NCBI RefSeq assembly: GCF_030936135.1
Contig: NC_082597.1
Span: forward strand, 79,838,495-79,902,494
Length of the DNA stretch: 64,000 nt
Direction: 5' to 3'
Origin: Gavia stellata
Taxonomy: Eukaryota; Chordata; Aves; Gaviiformes; Gaviidae
The position numbers and the translations under genes are program-made. This document shows, piece after piece, positions 56,201 to 63,299 of this stretch. The stretch's first letter is position 1, and every line of letters begins with the position of its first letter. The notes under the pieces are model-generated. The model ran no database searches and was not told the origin of the DNA. It was given only the letters and a program-made list of their open reading frames with translations.

Positions 56201-58687
56201 AATGTCTGAAGGGAGTATGAACTACAGAAAGAGAAAGATTGCCTTTTTTTTTTTTGCATCTATTTAAAAAGATAATGCAAATAAATAGTAAGAGAAGAAA
56301 CATAGTCAACTTGTGCATTAATTCAATGCAGTAAAATACAGCTTCCTTATGCCTTGCCCTTCAAAAGCCGTAAGACTAGACCTACTCAACCAATAAAAGT
56401 ACCTGTTAATCTGTCAGACTCAAGTCTCTGTTCTCTTTATCCTTTTAACCTCTAGTTAACTCCTGAAACTCTCCTCGTGAAAGCTTTTTTACCTCATGCT
56501 GTGTCTGATCCAATCCTTCCGTACAGACCCTTGTGTAGACATTTCACCCCTGACCCCTGCCTACCTGCTGGACACATTGCTTTGTAAGCAAATAAACAAG
56601 AATGCGAAGTCTGAAGGGCAGAAGCGTGCCATCTTTGGTCCTGAGAAACAATCTTCTAAGGATACTAGATTCTGTAGACACTAGATTAATGGCTATGAAG
56701 GTAGGAGAGCTACAGAGTATTTGAAGTGGGAGCCATTACTAGCGTTCCTCCACAGTTAACTTCACATTCCACTGACAGTCACAAGGTGATCTACATCACT
56801 TGAGTACATTTCTAAAGTCAAAGGCTGCAACAGTCCACAAATACATTGATAACCAAGCAGCTGAGTTTAATGACACATTTAGAAAAAAAGCAGTGAAAAG
56901 TTACTTGCCGGACATGAGTTAAAAACGGGTTTAACCGGACTAAAATCCTGATTCCACTAAATAGTAAGACCCCAGTAACTTGCACAGACATTTTCCTTTC
57001 AAAAAAATCTAAACCAGAAAGGATACAAGATCTGGAAGCAAGGCTAGATTTTTAACCCATCAGTTAAAAAATATTCTCTGTCTTGATCCATGTGGTCCTC
57101 CTAGCAGTATTTCTGCCCTCCCATTTTAATCAACCTCCCTCCCACAAAAGGCATACTCTTCCTTTTATTAACACATACAAAGGTGATTTTAAATACTTTT
57201 AGTGCTATTGAGAGGACAGAATGGTTTATCATTACAAAGAGAATCACCTCCTTGCACATTTTAGTTCACACAGAGTCATCCAGCACAACAGCCTATATGC
57301 ACTTGAAGGTATTTTTACCAGTGAATCACACAGAAGCTAATCACACAGTCAGTAAAAAGAGAAACAGTAAGAAAATCTTAGCATCCTAATACTTCGCTAG
57401 TACCATTCCAAGATAGACATGGCCCTTCCCCTCCATTCTCTTCGAATCCAAGCGCACAAGGAGCTATTTTGCTGGGGCAGAAGAAGCAGCAGCTGGTGTG
57501 GTATCAGCACATTACTAACACTGCAACAGCGCAAGACCTGGGGCTTGGGAGCTTAAACTGCAAATTCTTCCGTCAGAGCTCACCGTTGACATTCATTGTC
57601 ACCGAAAAGTTTCTCACTTTGACTTCTGCATTTGTTTGTGGTTTCCTTTATCGTTATTTTTTTTTAACTAGGTACCACCTTTGGCCTGCCTGTGCCTAGA
57701 GAGGCTAGTCCTACCCCTCCTGCAAGTCCTCCGTACTTCCAGAAAATGGGACTGATGTACGTGGGAAATCAAACACTGCCTCTCACAGAAAGGGCTGTAA
57801 GCGGAGCAGCGACTTACAGTAACTTTCTAGGTTAAAACCAGAGGGCATGCTAGCACTTTGCTTTTTCTTACCAGCGAAATATTTGTAAACTATTTCATCC
57901 AGATGCCAGTGGGCTGAGGGATGGCTGTGGCAGACTAGCGGCTTGAACAAAAAAAGCGTACCACTGACAAAAGAATCCAGGCTTCTGAAACCTGCAACCT
58001 ACGGCGGTCACTTCGGGCTTTGACCAAACCAGCCAAAACAGCAAACGAGTCCTTGGCGAGCAAGAAAGGCCCGGGACGAGGCTGCACGCGAGGGCACTGG
58101 GCCTCTCCTCCTGCGGAGAGCCGGGGCAGAAGCGGCACCCCCGGCGAGGCGGGCCGGCCGGCGCAGGCGAGGGACGGGAGCGGGCGCAGGCGAGGGACGG
58201 GAGCGGGCGCAGGCGAGGGACGGGAGCGGGCGCAGGCGAGGGACGGGAGCGGGCGCAGCCTGCCGCCCCGCCGGAGAAGCCCGGGGGGGTCTGGTGTGTG
58301 TGGGGGGGGGTCGGGCGTGTGTGTGGGGGCACCCCCCTCCCCTCCGCGAGGGCGGCCGGCGCCAAGGGCTGCCCGCGCCCCGCCGTCCCCCCGCGCTCAC
58401 CTGGGCCCCAGGTTGCACTTGCCCATGAGGTACAGCTTGCAGAGGTGCAGCCGCTCGCAGCCCCCGCACTCCTTGCGGACGCAGACCCGCACGGCCGACA
58501 CGGCCAGGACCCCCGCCCCGCCGCCGTGCCGCAGCACCAGGAACCGCTGGGGACCCGCCGCCGCCAGCGTCTCCTCCAGCTGCTGCGCCGAGAGACCGAT
58601 GTGCTCCCGGAGCTCCGGCAGCTCCAGCCGCCCGCCCTGGGCGCACAGGGTCTTGGTGAGGAAGCAGCACACCGCCGGGTCCGTCAT
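31990..58687 (-). CDS. ZC3HAV1: ZC3HAV1 (ZAP/PARP13), zinc-finger antiviral protein with PARP domain (13 coding exons)
   Basis: Coding exons in gene order: 58687-58401, 55563-55431, 49717-49465, 49355-49239, 46960-46856, 44481-44358, 43127-42962, 40536-40416, 39845-39749, 39311-39233, 35099-34969, 33051-32900, 32273-31990. All junctions are GT/AG and in phase: 2,049 nt, 682 residues. The family binds CpG-rich viral RNA in the cytoplasm and recruits decay and translation-block partners. Seen here: N-terminal helical domain, CCCH fingers 1-4 (residues 69-181), a short linker, CCCH finger 5 (287-305), two WWE modules (about 305-465) and a PARP catalytic domain (about 495-682). The N terminus ([20 protein letters not shown]) and the segment after finger 4 are ZAP-like rather than PARP12-like, while overall length and catalytic half resemble PARP12 (701 residues in human). 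An ISRE-like site lies near the start. I prefer ZC3HAV1; a PARP12-type name is the alternative. Confidence 0.9.
32900..33051 (-). CDS. ZC3HAV1: ZC3HAV1 exon 12: PARP catalytic domain, triad histidine
   Basis: Residues 538-588. FLFHGTMSS carries the NAD-binding histidine H559, then [16 protein letters not shown]. Human ZAP has Tyr in place of this His. Acceptor ATTAG, donor AAAAG|GTACGT. Confidence 0.93.
34515..34528. repeat. Poly-G run of 14
   Basis: A 14-base G homopolymer lies in intron 11 of ZC3HAV1. It is likely to be length-variable and hard to sequence. Confidence 0.9.
34969..35099 (-). CDS. ZC3HAV1: ZC3HAV1 exon 11: start of PARP catalytic domain
   Basis: Residues 495-537. [14 protein letters not shown] and [15 protein letters not shown] follow the PARP12/ZAP catalytic start. 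Acceptor TTATAG, donor TG|GTTAGT. Confidence 0.92.
37711..37790. repeat. AT-rich short tandem repeat (CCTTTATTATTTATT units)
   Basis: Three imperfect copies of a unit built on ACCTTTATTATTT, with GATTACC and TTGACC joints, lie in ZC3HAV1 intron 10. This is a simple local duplication. Confidence 0.7.
39233..39311 (-). CDS. ZC3HAV1: ZC3HAV1 exon 10: pre-catalytic linker
   Basis: Residues 468-494. [13 protein letters not shown] matches the PARP12 sequence before its catalytic domain, a motif that human ZAP has lost. Acceptor AAACAG, donor GTATCT, phase 0 at its end. Confidence 0.9.
39749..39845 (-). CDS. ZC3HAV1: ZC3HAV1 exon 9: basic segment after WWE2
   Basis: Residues 436-467. [11 protein letters not shown] resembles human ZAP, and [13 protein letters not shown] resembles PARP12. 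Acceptor CTCAAG, donor GTAAAT. Confidence 0.9.
40386..40430 (-). repeat. Triplicated 15-bp 5' splice-site repeat after ZC3HAV1 exon 8
   Basis: On the gene strand three 15-bp units each read TTTTAAAGGTNCTCN. Each contains an equivalent donor (AAAG|GT). The unit length is a multiple of three and no stop lies inside, so use of donor 2 or 3 would add 5 or 10 residues between WWE2 and exon 9. Confidence 0.85.
40416..40536 (-). CDS. ZC3HAV1: ZC3HAV1 exon 8: WWE2
   Basis: Residues 396-435, with [16 protein letters not shown] matching the end of the second WWE. The donor is the first of three equivalent GGT sites spaced 15 bp apart; using it gives the same spacing as human ZAP (LNFK joined to EMTQTN). 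Confidence 0.9.
40782..41356 (+). mobile_element. Solo LTR, avian ERVL-like family, in ZC3HAV1 intron 7
   Basis: The 575-bp element begins TGGTTTGGGCTAGGATAGAG and ends GGGTGTGACA (TG...CA). It matches from memory a common avian ERVL-type LTR: ATATTCCATACCATATGA, GTCATGCTCAGCATATAAA and CTGTCTTTATCTCAACCCAC. Flanks GTTGCAC and GATGCAC form a probable target duplication with one mismatch. No internal viral sequence adjoins. It lies antisense to ZC3HAV1. Confidence 0.85.
41604..42050 (+). mobile_element. ERV LTR with poly(A) signal, followed by a PBS; left border approximate
   Basis: The right end is clear: AATAAAACTACTTTTGCTGC at 41981 resembles an R/U5 region, and the LTR closes near CCCCGCGACA at about 42047. 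The left border is inferred. It lies about 250 bp from the solo LTR at 40782, in ZC3HAV1 intron 7, and is antisense to the gene. No gag/pol/env frame follows. Confidence 0.55.
42052..42080 (+). other. Primer-binding-site remnant resembling tRNA-Ser
   Basis: TGGCACAGTCGACAGATTC starts three bases after the LTR. Its reverse complement resembles the 3' acceptor and T-arm of tRNA-Ser, including the CCA end. This suggests a serine-tRNA-primed ERV copy whose internal part is lost after about 40 bp. Confidence 0.5.
42962..43127 (-). CDS. ZC3HAV1: ZC3HAV1 exon 7: WWE1 end and WWE2 start
   Basis: Residues 340-395. Carries the conserved [14 protein letters not shown] joint between the two WWE modules and the WWE2 core [11 protein letters not shown] ending in IEYGEQ. 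Acceptor CTTACAG, donor CAG|GTGAGT, phase 0 at its end. Confidence 0.93.
44358..44481 (-). CDS. ZC3HAV1: ZC3HAV1 exon 6: end of finger 5 and first half of WWE1
   Basis: Residues 299-339. The chosen acceptor (ATTACAG) restores finger 5 as C287-X7-C295-X5-C301-X3-H305, the spacing in PARP12, followed by HYHLPYRWQ of the WWE module. A second in-frame acceptor 30 nt upstream (TTGCAG, exon start 44511) would insert ten residues and stretch the finger to X15, so it is less likely. The donor is CAG|GTATAG. Confidence 0.9.
46150..46335 (+). mobile_element. Degenerate ancient CR1-like LINE tail
   Basis: GGACAAGTTCATTGAAAGAA and the TTATTGGCCACTCCCAG, GGACTAGACTTA stretch resemble the 3' end of older reptile-type CR1 copies. 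Strongly diverged; boundaries approximate. Lies in ZC3HAV1 intron 5. Confidence 0.4.
46856..46960 (-). CDS. ZC3HAV1: ZC3HAV1 exon 5: acidic/Lys-rich linker and start of CCCH finger 5
   Basis: Residues 264-298. A charged stretch is followed by [15 protein letters not shown], giving C287 and C295 of the fifth finger. Acceptor CTGTAG, donor GTAAGC, phase 1. Confidence 0.9.
47100..47660 (+). mobile_element. Suspected LTR-like sequence, family not identified
   Basis: The block contains a CAATAAACCCC hexamer context and an R/U5-like stretch ending TTTGGTAAGTGTAACTTAAC then TATTGTGTTTTCAGTG, just before the solo LTR at 47676. I cannot name the family or prove termini. Confidence 0.25.
47676..48272 (+). 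mobile_element. Second solo LTR of the same avian ERVL-like family, in ZC3HAV1 intron 4
   Basis: It aligns along its length with the LTR at 40782: GGAGTTAATTTTCTTCATAG, ATATTCCATACCATATAA, ATTATGCTCAGCA, and the conserved end GTGAGCAAGTGGCTGTGTGG. It is more diverged and carries an internal duplication of a CTTTCTTCTT...TACA unit at about 48075-48120. No internal retroviral sequence adjoins. Same orientation as the other copy, antisense to ZC3HAV1. Confidence 0.8.
49239..49355 (-). CDS. ZC3HAV1: ZC3HAV1 exon 4: short basic linker
   Basis: Residues 225-263, rich in Lys and Arg ([16 protein letters not shown]). Acceptor TTTCAG, donor GTAAAT, phase 1 on both sides. It stands where human ZAP has a long disordered region of more than 200 residues. 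No homology confirms it, so it rests on frame and splice sites. Confidence 0.75.
49465..49717 (-). CDS. ZC3HAV1: ZC3HAV1 exon 3: CCCH fingers 3 and 4
   Basis: Residues 141-224. Finger 3 is C142-X9-C152-X5-C158-X3-H162; finger 4 is C164-X7-C172-X4-C177-X3-H181. The following SHNLLD and [11 protein letters not shown] stretch follows human ZAP and differs from PARP12, which decides the gene name. Confidence 0.93.
51205..51478 (+). mobile_element. Avian interspersed repeat, probably ERV-derived, truncated
   Basis: GGTGGCACCTCTGGGGAAAC, ATATTTAGGGAAGGG and GAGCAGAGATTCCCC-like sequence (here CTAGCAGAGATTCCCCTGC) match from memory a repeat common in bird genomes. I could not fix its family name. 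It abuts an antisense CR1 tail. Lies in ZC3HAV1 intron 2. Confidence 0.5.
51483..51880 (-). mobile_element. CR1 LINE 3' region, reverse orientation, ZC3HAV1 intron 2
   Basis: The plus strand shows the antisense CR1 signature: CCAGTGCTCAATCACC, CACAGTAAAAAAGCATTTCC, CTCTGGTCCTGTCACTGGGC, CAGGTGTTCGTAAACATTG, TTGCTGAACTCCTTCCAG. It is therefore in the same orientation as ZC3HAV1. Confidence 0.85.
53960..54100. promoter_or_regulatory. Cluster of TAATTA homeodomain-type motifs in ZC3HAV1 intron 2
   Basis: CTTAATTAGAGGTAATTAATG and GGAGTAATTAAATAAG sit within 130 bp of compact non-repetitive AT-rich sequence. Such clusters are common in conserved developmental enhancers. This is inference only. 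Confidence 0.25.
54895..55051 (-). mobile_element. CR1 LINE 3' tail, reverse orientation, ZC3HAV1 intron 2
   Basis: Clear antisense CR1 tail: AGAATCACTATGGTTGG, AAAAGACCTGTAAGATCATC, AAGTCCAACCATCAACC, CACCATGCCCACTAAACC, TCCCTGGGCAGCC. It ends about 380 bp from exon 2. Confidence 0.9.
55431..55563 (-). CDS. ZC3HAV1: ZC3HAV1 exon 2: end of CCCH finger 2
   Basis: Residues 96-140. It completes finger 2 with C98, K99, Y100 and H102; K99 and Y100 match human K107 and Y108. It continues with [20 protein letters not shown], the helix that links fingers 2 and 3 in the family. The acceptor is CTTGCAG and the donor GTGAGT. Confidence 0.93.
58161..58260. repeat. 23-bp GC-rich minisatellite, 4 copies plus a partial
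   Basis: Four near-perfect copies of a 23-bp unit (GCGCAGGCGAGGGACGGGAG with CGG) start at 58161, 58184, 58207 and 58230, followed by a partial copy. It is in intron 1 of ZC3HAV1, about 140 bp after the exon 1 donor. It opens long frames on both strands that are not genes. Confidence 0.92.
58279..58336 (+). repeat. G-tract cluster with G-quadruplex potential
   Basis: The plus strand carries several G runs (GGGGGGG, GGGGGGGGG, GGGGG) separated by short TGTGTG-type loops, ending in a CACCCCCC run. It is in intron 1 of ZC3HAV1, 65-120 bp past the donor, so the C-rich strand is in the transcript. Confidence 0.75.
58401..58687 (-). CDS. ZC3HAV1: ZC3HAV1 exon 1: helical domain, CCCH finger 1, start of finger 2
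   Basis: Codes for residues 1-95 plus two bases. The ATG has A at -3. Finger 1 is C69-X4-C74-X2-C77-X3-H81. Finger 2 starts at C83-X7-C91. The donor is AG|GTGAGC. K84 matches the CpG-pocket lysine K89 of human ZAP, while L93 takes the place of the human pocket tyrosine Y98. Confidence 0.93.
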
Positions 58688-58756
58688 CGTCCCCCCTTCG
58701 CCTCAGCCGGCCGCGGTGTGACGAGACGGGGAAGCGGCGCGGGACGCCCTCGGGAG

Positions 58757-58771
58757 GAATCGAAACTGAAG
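58757..58771. promoter_or_regulatory. ISRE-like interferon response site upstream of ZC3HAV1
   Basis: GAATCGAAACTGAAG contains GAAACTGAAG, one base off the GAAANNGAAA core bound by IRF/ISGF3 factors. It lies 70-85 bp upstream of the ATG. Mammalian ZAP is interferon-inducible, so the position fits. Confidence 0.55.
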
Positions 58772-58899
58772 GCGCGGGGCGGGCCCGGCGGCGGGCGGGG
58801 CCTGCGGCTGAGGGAGCGCTGAGGGGTAAGGCGGGAAGCCGGCGCCAGGCCCGGCCGCCGGCGCTGCCAGGGAAGCCCGGAGGCTTCCTCGGCTGGAAA

Positions 58900-61800
58900 C
58901 CACCCAGGAGACAAATAATGCGAGAAGTGATTGAAAAGGGTGTGGGGTTTTCTTCGGTTTTTTGTTTGTTTGTTATTTTAAATGCCGGGTTCTTTGCTGT
59001 TTCTGTTTGGATTTGGCAATGAACCGCTGCCTGGATGAAATTCCATGTATAGTATTGTTACCGGTCCCTATATATCACGTATGGATCCGTGCTAGTCCCT
59101 CCCAGAGCGTGTACATAGAGCAGAGCACCAGCATCCGCTGAAGGACTTTCTCGCCTCCCTGCTAACTTCTGCTCTCTCTACCGATACGTAACACTAACAC
59201 AAATGTGGTCCAGAGCATTAAGCCTACAACGTAGGAGAAAGACTTATCATACCTGAACAATTATAGTTTTTATATAGCAATGCCATTACTTTCCTTTCTT
59301 TCAGGCTGGCAGTCAGCTGCTGATTGAGGCTGGCTGCAGAGCGGTGTCCTGGCAGGGGATGCGAAGCCGAGAAATGACGGGTTCCTGCTAATGCTGAAGT
59401 AGGAATTGGGAGGGCCTGTGGGACCGGGGAGAAGCACGGCAGACAGTGAATCGGAAAGACGGGGAGGGGGGTGAGCACTAAATCCATTCAAGAAGAGTTT
59501 TCGTATCCAAACTGTTCAGCAATGCAAGCTTAAGAAACAGTTAATAACAACTACTCCCTCTGTATCAGGAAGTTAACCTCAAAAGTAACGTGAATGCCAG
59601 CCAGCCTGCGTTGCGTGGTGCTACCGCCTAATCTGAAAGGCATGCGAAACTACACAGTCGCTATATGAACGATGGCTGTTCAGGACAGAAAGAGAACCAC
59701 GTCAAGGAATGGGACCAAGGTGGTACAGTCCGTTGTTTTGCTTTCTTTCTCGATCTTTTCATCGGGCATATTTTCCCCCTTGCTATTATACTTGAACAAA
59801 CAAACAAATTTAAAAAAAATCAATAGAAAAGGAGAGGTAGAAGGAGGAGTTTACCACATCAGTTCCAGCTTTAGAAAGATAAATTGATAGTTCTGGGCTG
59901 GTTAATGTTCTAGGCATGCATACGTGCATTCTCAGGTTGTCAACAGGTTGTCGAGAATGATAAAGCTCAGATCCATGCTCGATGTAGTTTCGAGACTGAC
60001 CGATAAGGTAGCAAATGATTCAAACAGTGAGTCAGCAATGTATTGCCAACTCCAAAGAGTAGGTAATAATCACGAATCAGGCAAATCTTTCAGTCATTTG
60101 CTTATATTTGTCATCTGTTTTTCAGCCAGTTCCAGTGAAAACATGCATTTGTGTATTAATCCACTCAGAAATCTGAACTATGTGGGCAGAGGCACTTTAC
60201 TGGATGCTTTTCTGGAACAGTATTAACAGCACGGAGCAGGAAAGTCAAGTGAAGCACTGCAAGCAGAAAGAAGCTGGAAATACTATCTTGGCAAGCATGT
60301 TCTATTCTACTCTTAAATACACTTAAGAAGGGTTTTGGATCAGTCCTGAGTGAAAGCAAACAAAGAAACATTACTGGATTTATTCTATTTGTTGGTATAA
60401 TGTTTTGCAAATAAAATTCCCCAAATACTTGACTTCCTTACCAACTTCAAACATAACTGGTTTATGTGAAACAACACAACTGGGTGAGGCAGAGGAGGTC
60501 ACTGTATCGCGGAGTCCCAAATTGCTATTATTTTCACAGGGCAGTGAGTGATTCCACCCTTAAATATAAAGCCATTTGCTTAAAGTTAGAAACCACTGAA
60601 AAAGTGGCTGGGTTGATGTAAACTGTTGCTGCTGCTAAAAATGCAATCCCCATCCATCTTTCTCTCTAGTGTCCTCTACTTCCAGCTCTAATGTCTCCTT
60701 GTTTGTCCTGGCTTTGGTATTCACCTGACTCCTTAGTAAGCCAAATCAGCTTTCAGAGACTTGAAACTGAAAGATCAATTGGTATGAACGAAGTATGAAT
60801 GGAAATAGGTGTGTGTAAGCACCTGAAAAAACAGCAGAACAAAGGTTAAAAGGCCTGTGTTGATAACAAAAGACACATTTAAGGCAGTAAAACTGAGAAA
60901 TACGTTGTTTCTCTCAAACCAGGAAGACTTGCACTCAGTAGCATAGACAACTTGTCTGCAGTAGACCCTACCGCCTGATAGCTGGACACGGCAGGAAGAT
61001 ACAGAACATCACAAATGCCATTTCTTTTCCAGTTCGTCCAACTGGAAGGACACCATAGCCTCAGAAACTCAAAATGAAGAAACACAGAAAATGGGCAAAC
61101 GAGTTGCCTGAAGTGTGTGGAGGCAGAAGTAGCCAGACTGTGAAGCACAAGGATGCCACCGCTGGGTCCCACTAGCTTTCACACCCACTATTGAGCATAA
61201 AAGACCTGTCCAAGGCAGTTTGCCACTGCCAGTGAAGAACAGCACAAGAGATACCATAAAGGTGCCCATCTTACGTTGCACGCAACATAGATTCTGGCCA
61301 GACCCGTTGGGCACATGCACCTCGGTGCTTGTGAGTGTGGGGTTTGACAGTGTGAATGAAGTTGAATGAATTGATTGAATGTGAATGGAACTGGGGGAAC
61401 GGAGTGAAATGAATGCATACTTAAATGCAACTTCTGCAGCTTAACTGGATGCAGCTGGATTTTGAAAAATATTTTGCCAGTGCCTGATGTATCTGCAGTC
61501 CAAATGCGTAATATGTTGTTACGCTTAGTCCTGTGGAACCGCTCTGCTGTGTGTGAAGAAGAGGCTATTCCTGCTCTAAATAGCTTGCGGAGCCCGGCTT
61601 GCCTGGTAGCTCTGACCACATCAGCAGTTCTGTCCCTCTGGGGATGGCTAAAGTATGCGGAAACACCCTGGGAATGACGCTGCCAAACCGACTTCCACTC
61701 TTTTCCATGATGTGACTAGTTCAGTTTCTCTCGTCAGCCCCATTCTACTTCTTGAGACCCCTCTTTCAGGTCTTAACTTTGGCCCATCTTATAGTTATTC

Positions 61801-62030
61801 TCTCCCATGCAACCAACTATTATTCTTGTTCTGGTTTCCTCAGACTGTTTCAAATAGCATTTCGCAGAACGTGCTGGGACCTTTGCTTTCTTGTCCCTCC
61901 CCCATTTCTTACACAACCCTCTCCCAGTTCTGTACTGTCTGCTTAATCAGCTAACGGCCGGGTATACATTTGCCTGAGGATTTCAAAATCATTTTGCAGT
62001 TTTTGTTCTGTGGAAACTGTTAGGTTATGT
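58900..62030. other. Intergenic sequence upstream of ZC3HAV1, no gene recognised
   Basis: Both strands hold only short frames without family resemblance or a coherent exon series. Composition is ordinary mixed AT/GC sequence. I see no RNA gene. Confidence 0.5.
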
Positions 62031-63110
62031 GACATAAGCTCCTCTGGTGGGAGGAGGGAGCTCTCCTCTCCCCTGGCATGCCTACTCCCCCTGCCCCGGC
62101 AATAACTGCAATCGATTCAGACTGGTCTCGTCCCCAGCACGGGGACTGGGCTGGGACTGACACTGGCTCCCCTGTAAATCGTAACTGTGACTCTGTGCAG
62201 GTCCCTTGCTGGAGTGGGCTGCGGTGCGGGGCTGGCTGGGCAGACACCCCTCCTGGGTACCTGTCCAGAGGGGAGGAAAAGAAGCAGGATGGAAAAGGGG
62301 TGGGATGCAGGGGAAAAGCAGATTGGGATCGCACAAGAGATTATGAAATTATTTTGAGAAATTTAGGGGAGGAACAAGTGTGGGAAAATAAAGGGGTAGC
62401 CAGCGACTGGAGTGAGTGCAGATGTGTGAGTGAGTGTGTGTGGACCAGCCGGTGCGCAGGTGAAGTGGCCTGGGAGCTGCGGGCGAGTGGATCTCTAGGG
62501 ATCAGCTCTGGGTGCGAGGGGATCTGTTTGTCTCTAGGGGTGAGAGCACAGGGGGTCAGCACAGGGAAGTCCTGGCCAGCTGTCTGTGTGTGCACGTGCA
62601 TGTGTGTGTGTGACAGTCTGTACTGGCAACTGGAGGGGGGCTGCACCTTGGGGGCTTGTATGTCCAGATGCCAGCAACTGGGCAGATTGGGATCCAGGGA
62701 CAGCAACTGGGCAGATTGAGTGTCCGATCCCAGTTGCTGGAAGGATCCACCTTGTACATATGTATATATATATATTTCTCTATAAATATTCCCACTAATG
62801 GATGTTCAGCCTACTCAGCCAGAGAGGAGAGCAGGATGAGGCCGTTGGTGCTGACTATGTTCATGGAAGTGCTCTGAGCGTGTGTGATTGGTGTGGCTGG
62901 CCGTATATGTGTATGTATGTGGTGTATGCGTGTCCCCTGTCTGCATGTGCCTGCTGGGAATACATTTTCAGCTTCACTACTAGTTGGACCTGGGGACAGG
63001 GAGCTGTAGCAGCCTCGCCTCTCTCAGACTGTTGCCTCCAGCATGAGAAGTTTTCCTCTACCAGAAACAATTCCACTGGTTTTAGCTTCCAGAGATAACT
63101 GTAGAGGCTT
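62030..63110 (+). mobile_element. Suspected ERV LTR-like block rich in TG repeats; borders approximate
   Basis: Features: alternating TG runs (62400-62620, 62900-62935), a twice-repeated AGCAACTGGGCAGATTG (62669 and 62702) with the inverted form CCCAGTTGCTGG at 62729, a (TA)n tract with TATAAATA at about 62783, and CTGGGGACAGGGAGCTGTAG plus TACCAGAAACAATTCC near the end. This recalls long TG-rich LTRs of avian ERVs. Family not named; no viral protein frame seen. Confidence 0.4.
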
Positions 63111-63299
63111 TTGTTTCTGTGGGGTTTAAATTTGTCCTGGGGAAATGACTTTCCTTAAAACCAGAATGGCACTCTGACATTTTACCTCATAACATGAGCA
63201 TATTCCTAGCAGACTTTTTTTTCTGAGAAGTTACTTCTCTACAGAGGAGAAATAAGCTCTTTGCACAAGGCTGGCTGCTATATACTAACACAGAAGAAC

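Larger units (their letters stand above)
58030..58890. promoter_or_regulatory. ZC3HAV1 CpG-island promoter
   Basis: About 850 bp of dense CpG sequence surrounds exon 1. There is no TATA box in the 200 bp before the ATG. GC boxes (GGCGGGCGGGGCC) lie 100-115 bp upstream on the plus strand, next to an ISRE-like site. Confidence 0.75.

Noticed and set aside
31990-58687. Naming the gene PARP12
   Set aside because: The N-terminal 20 residues, finger 2-3 linker and the [15 protein letters not shown] segment are ZAP-like; the PARP12 likeness is confined to length and the catalytic half, as expected for an ancestral-like ZAP.
57895-58721. Several 150-230-residue frames on both strands
   Set aside because: They arise from GC-rich minisatellite and G-tract sequence; the only supported coding is ZC3HAV1 exon 1 on the minus strand, which ends at the 58401 donor.
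62078-62719. 213-residue plus-strand open frame
   Set aside because: Cys/Val/Trp-rich translation of TG-repeat LTR-like sequence; overlapping frames in the other strand are equally open.
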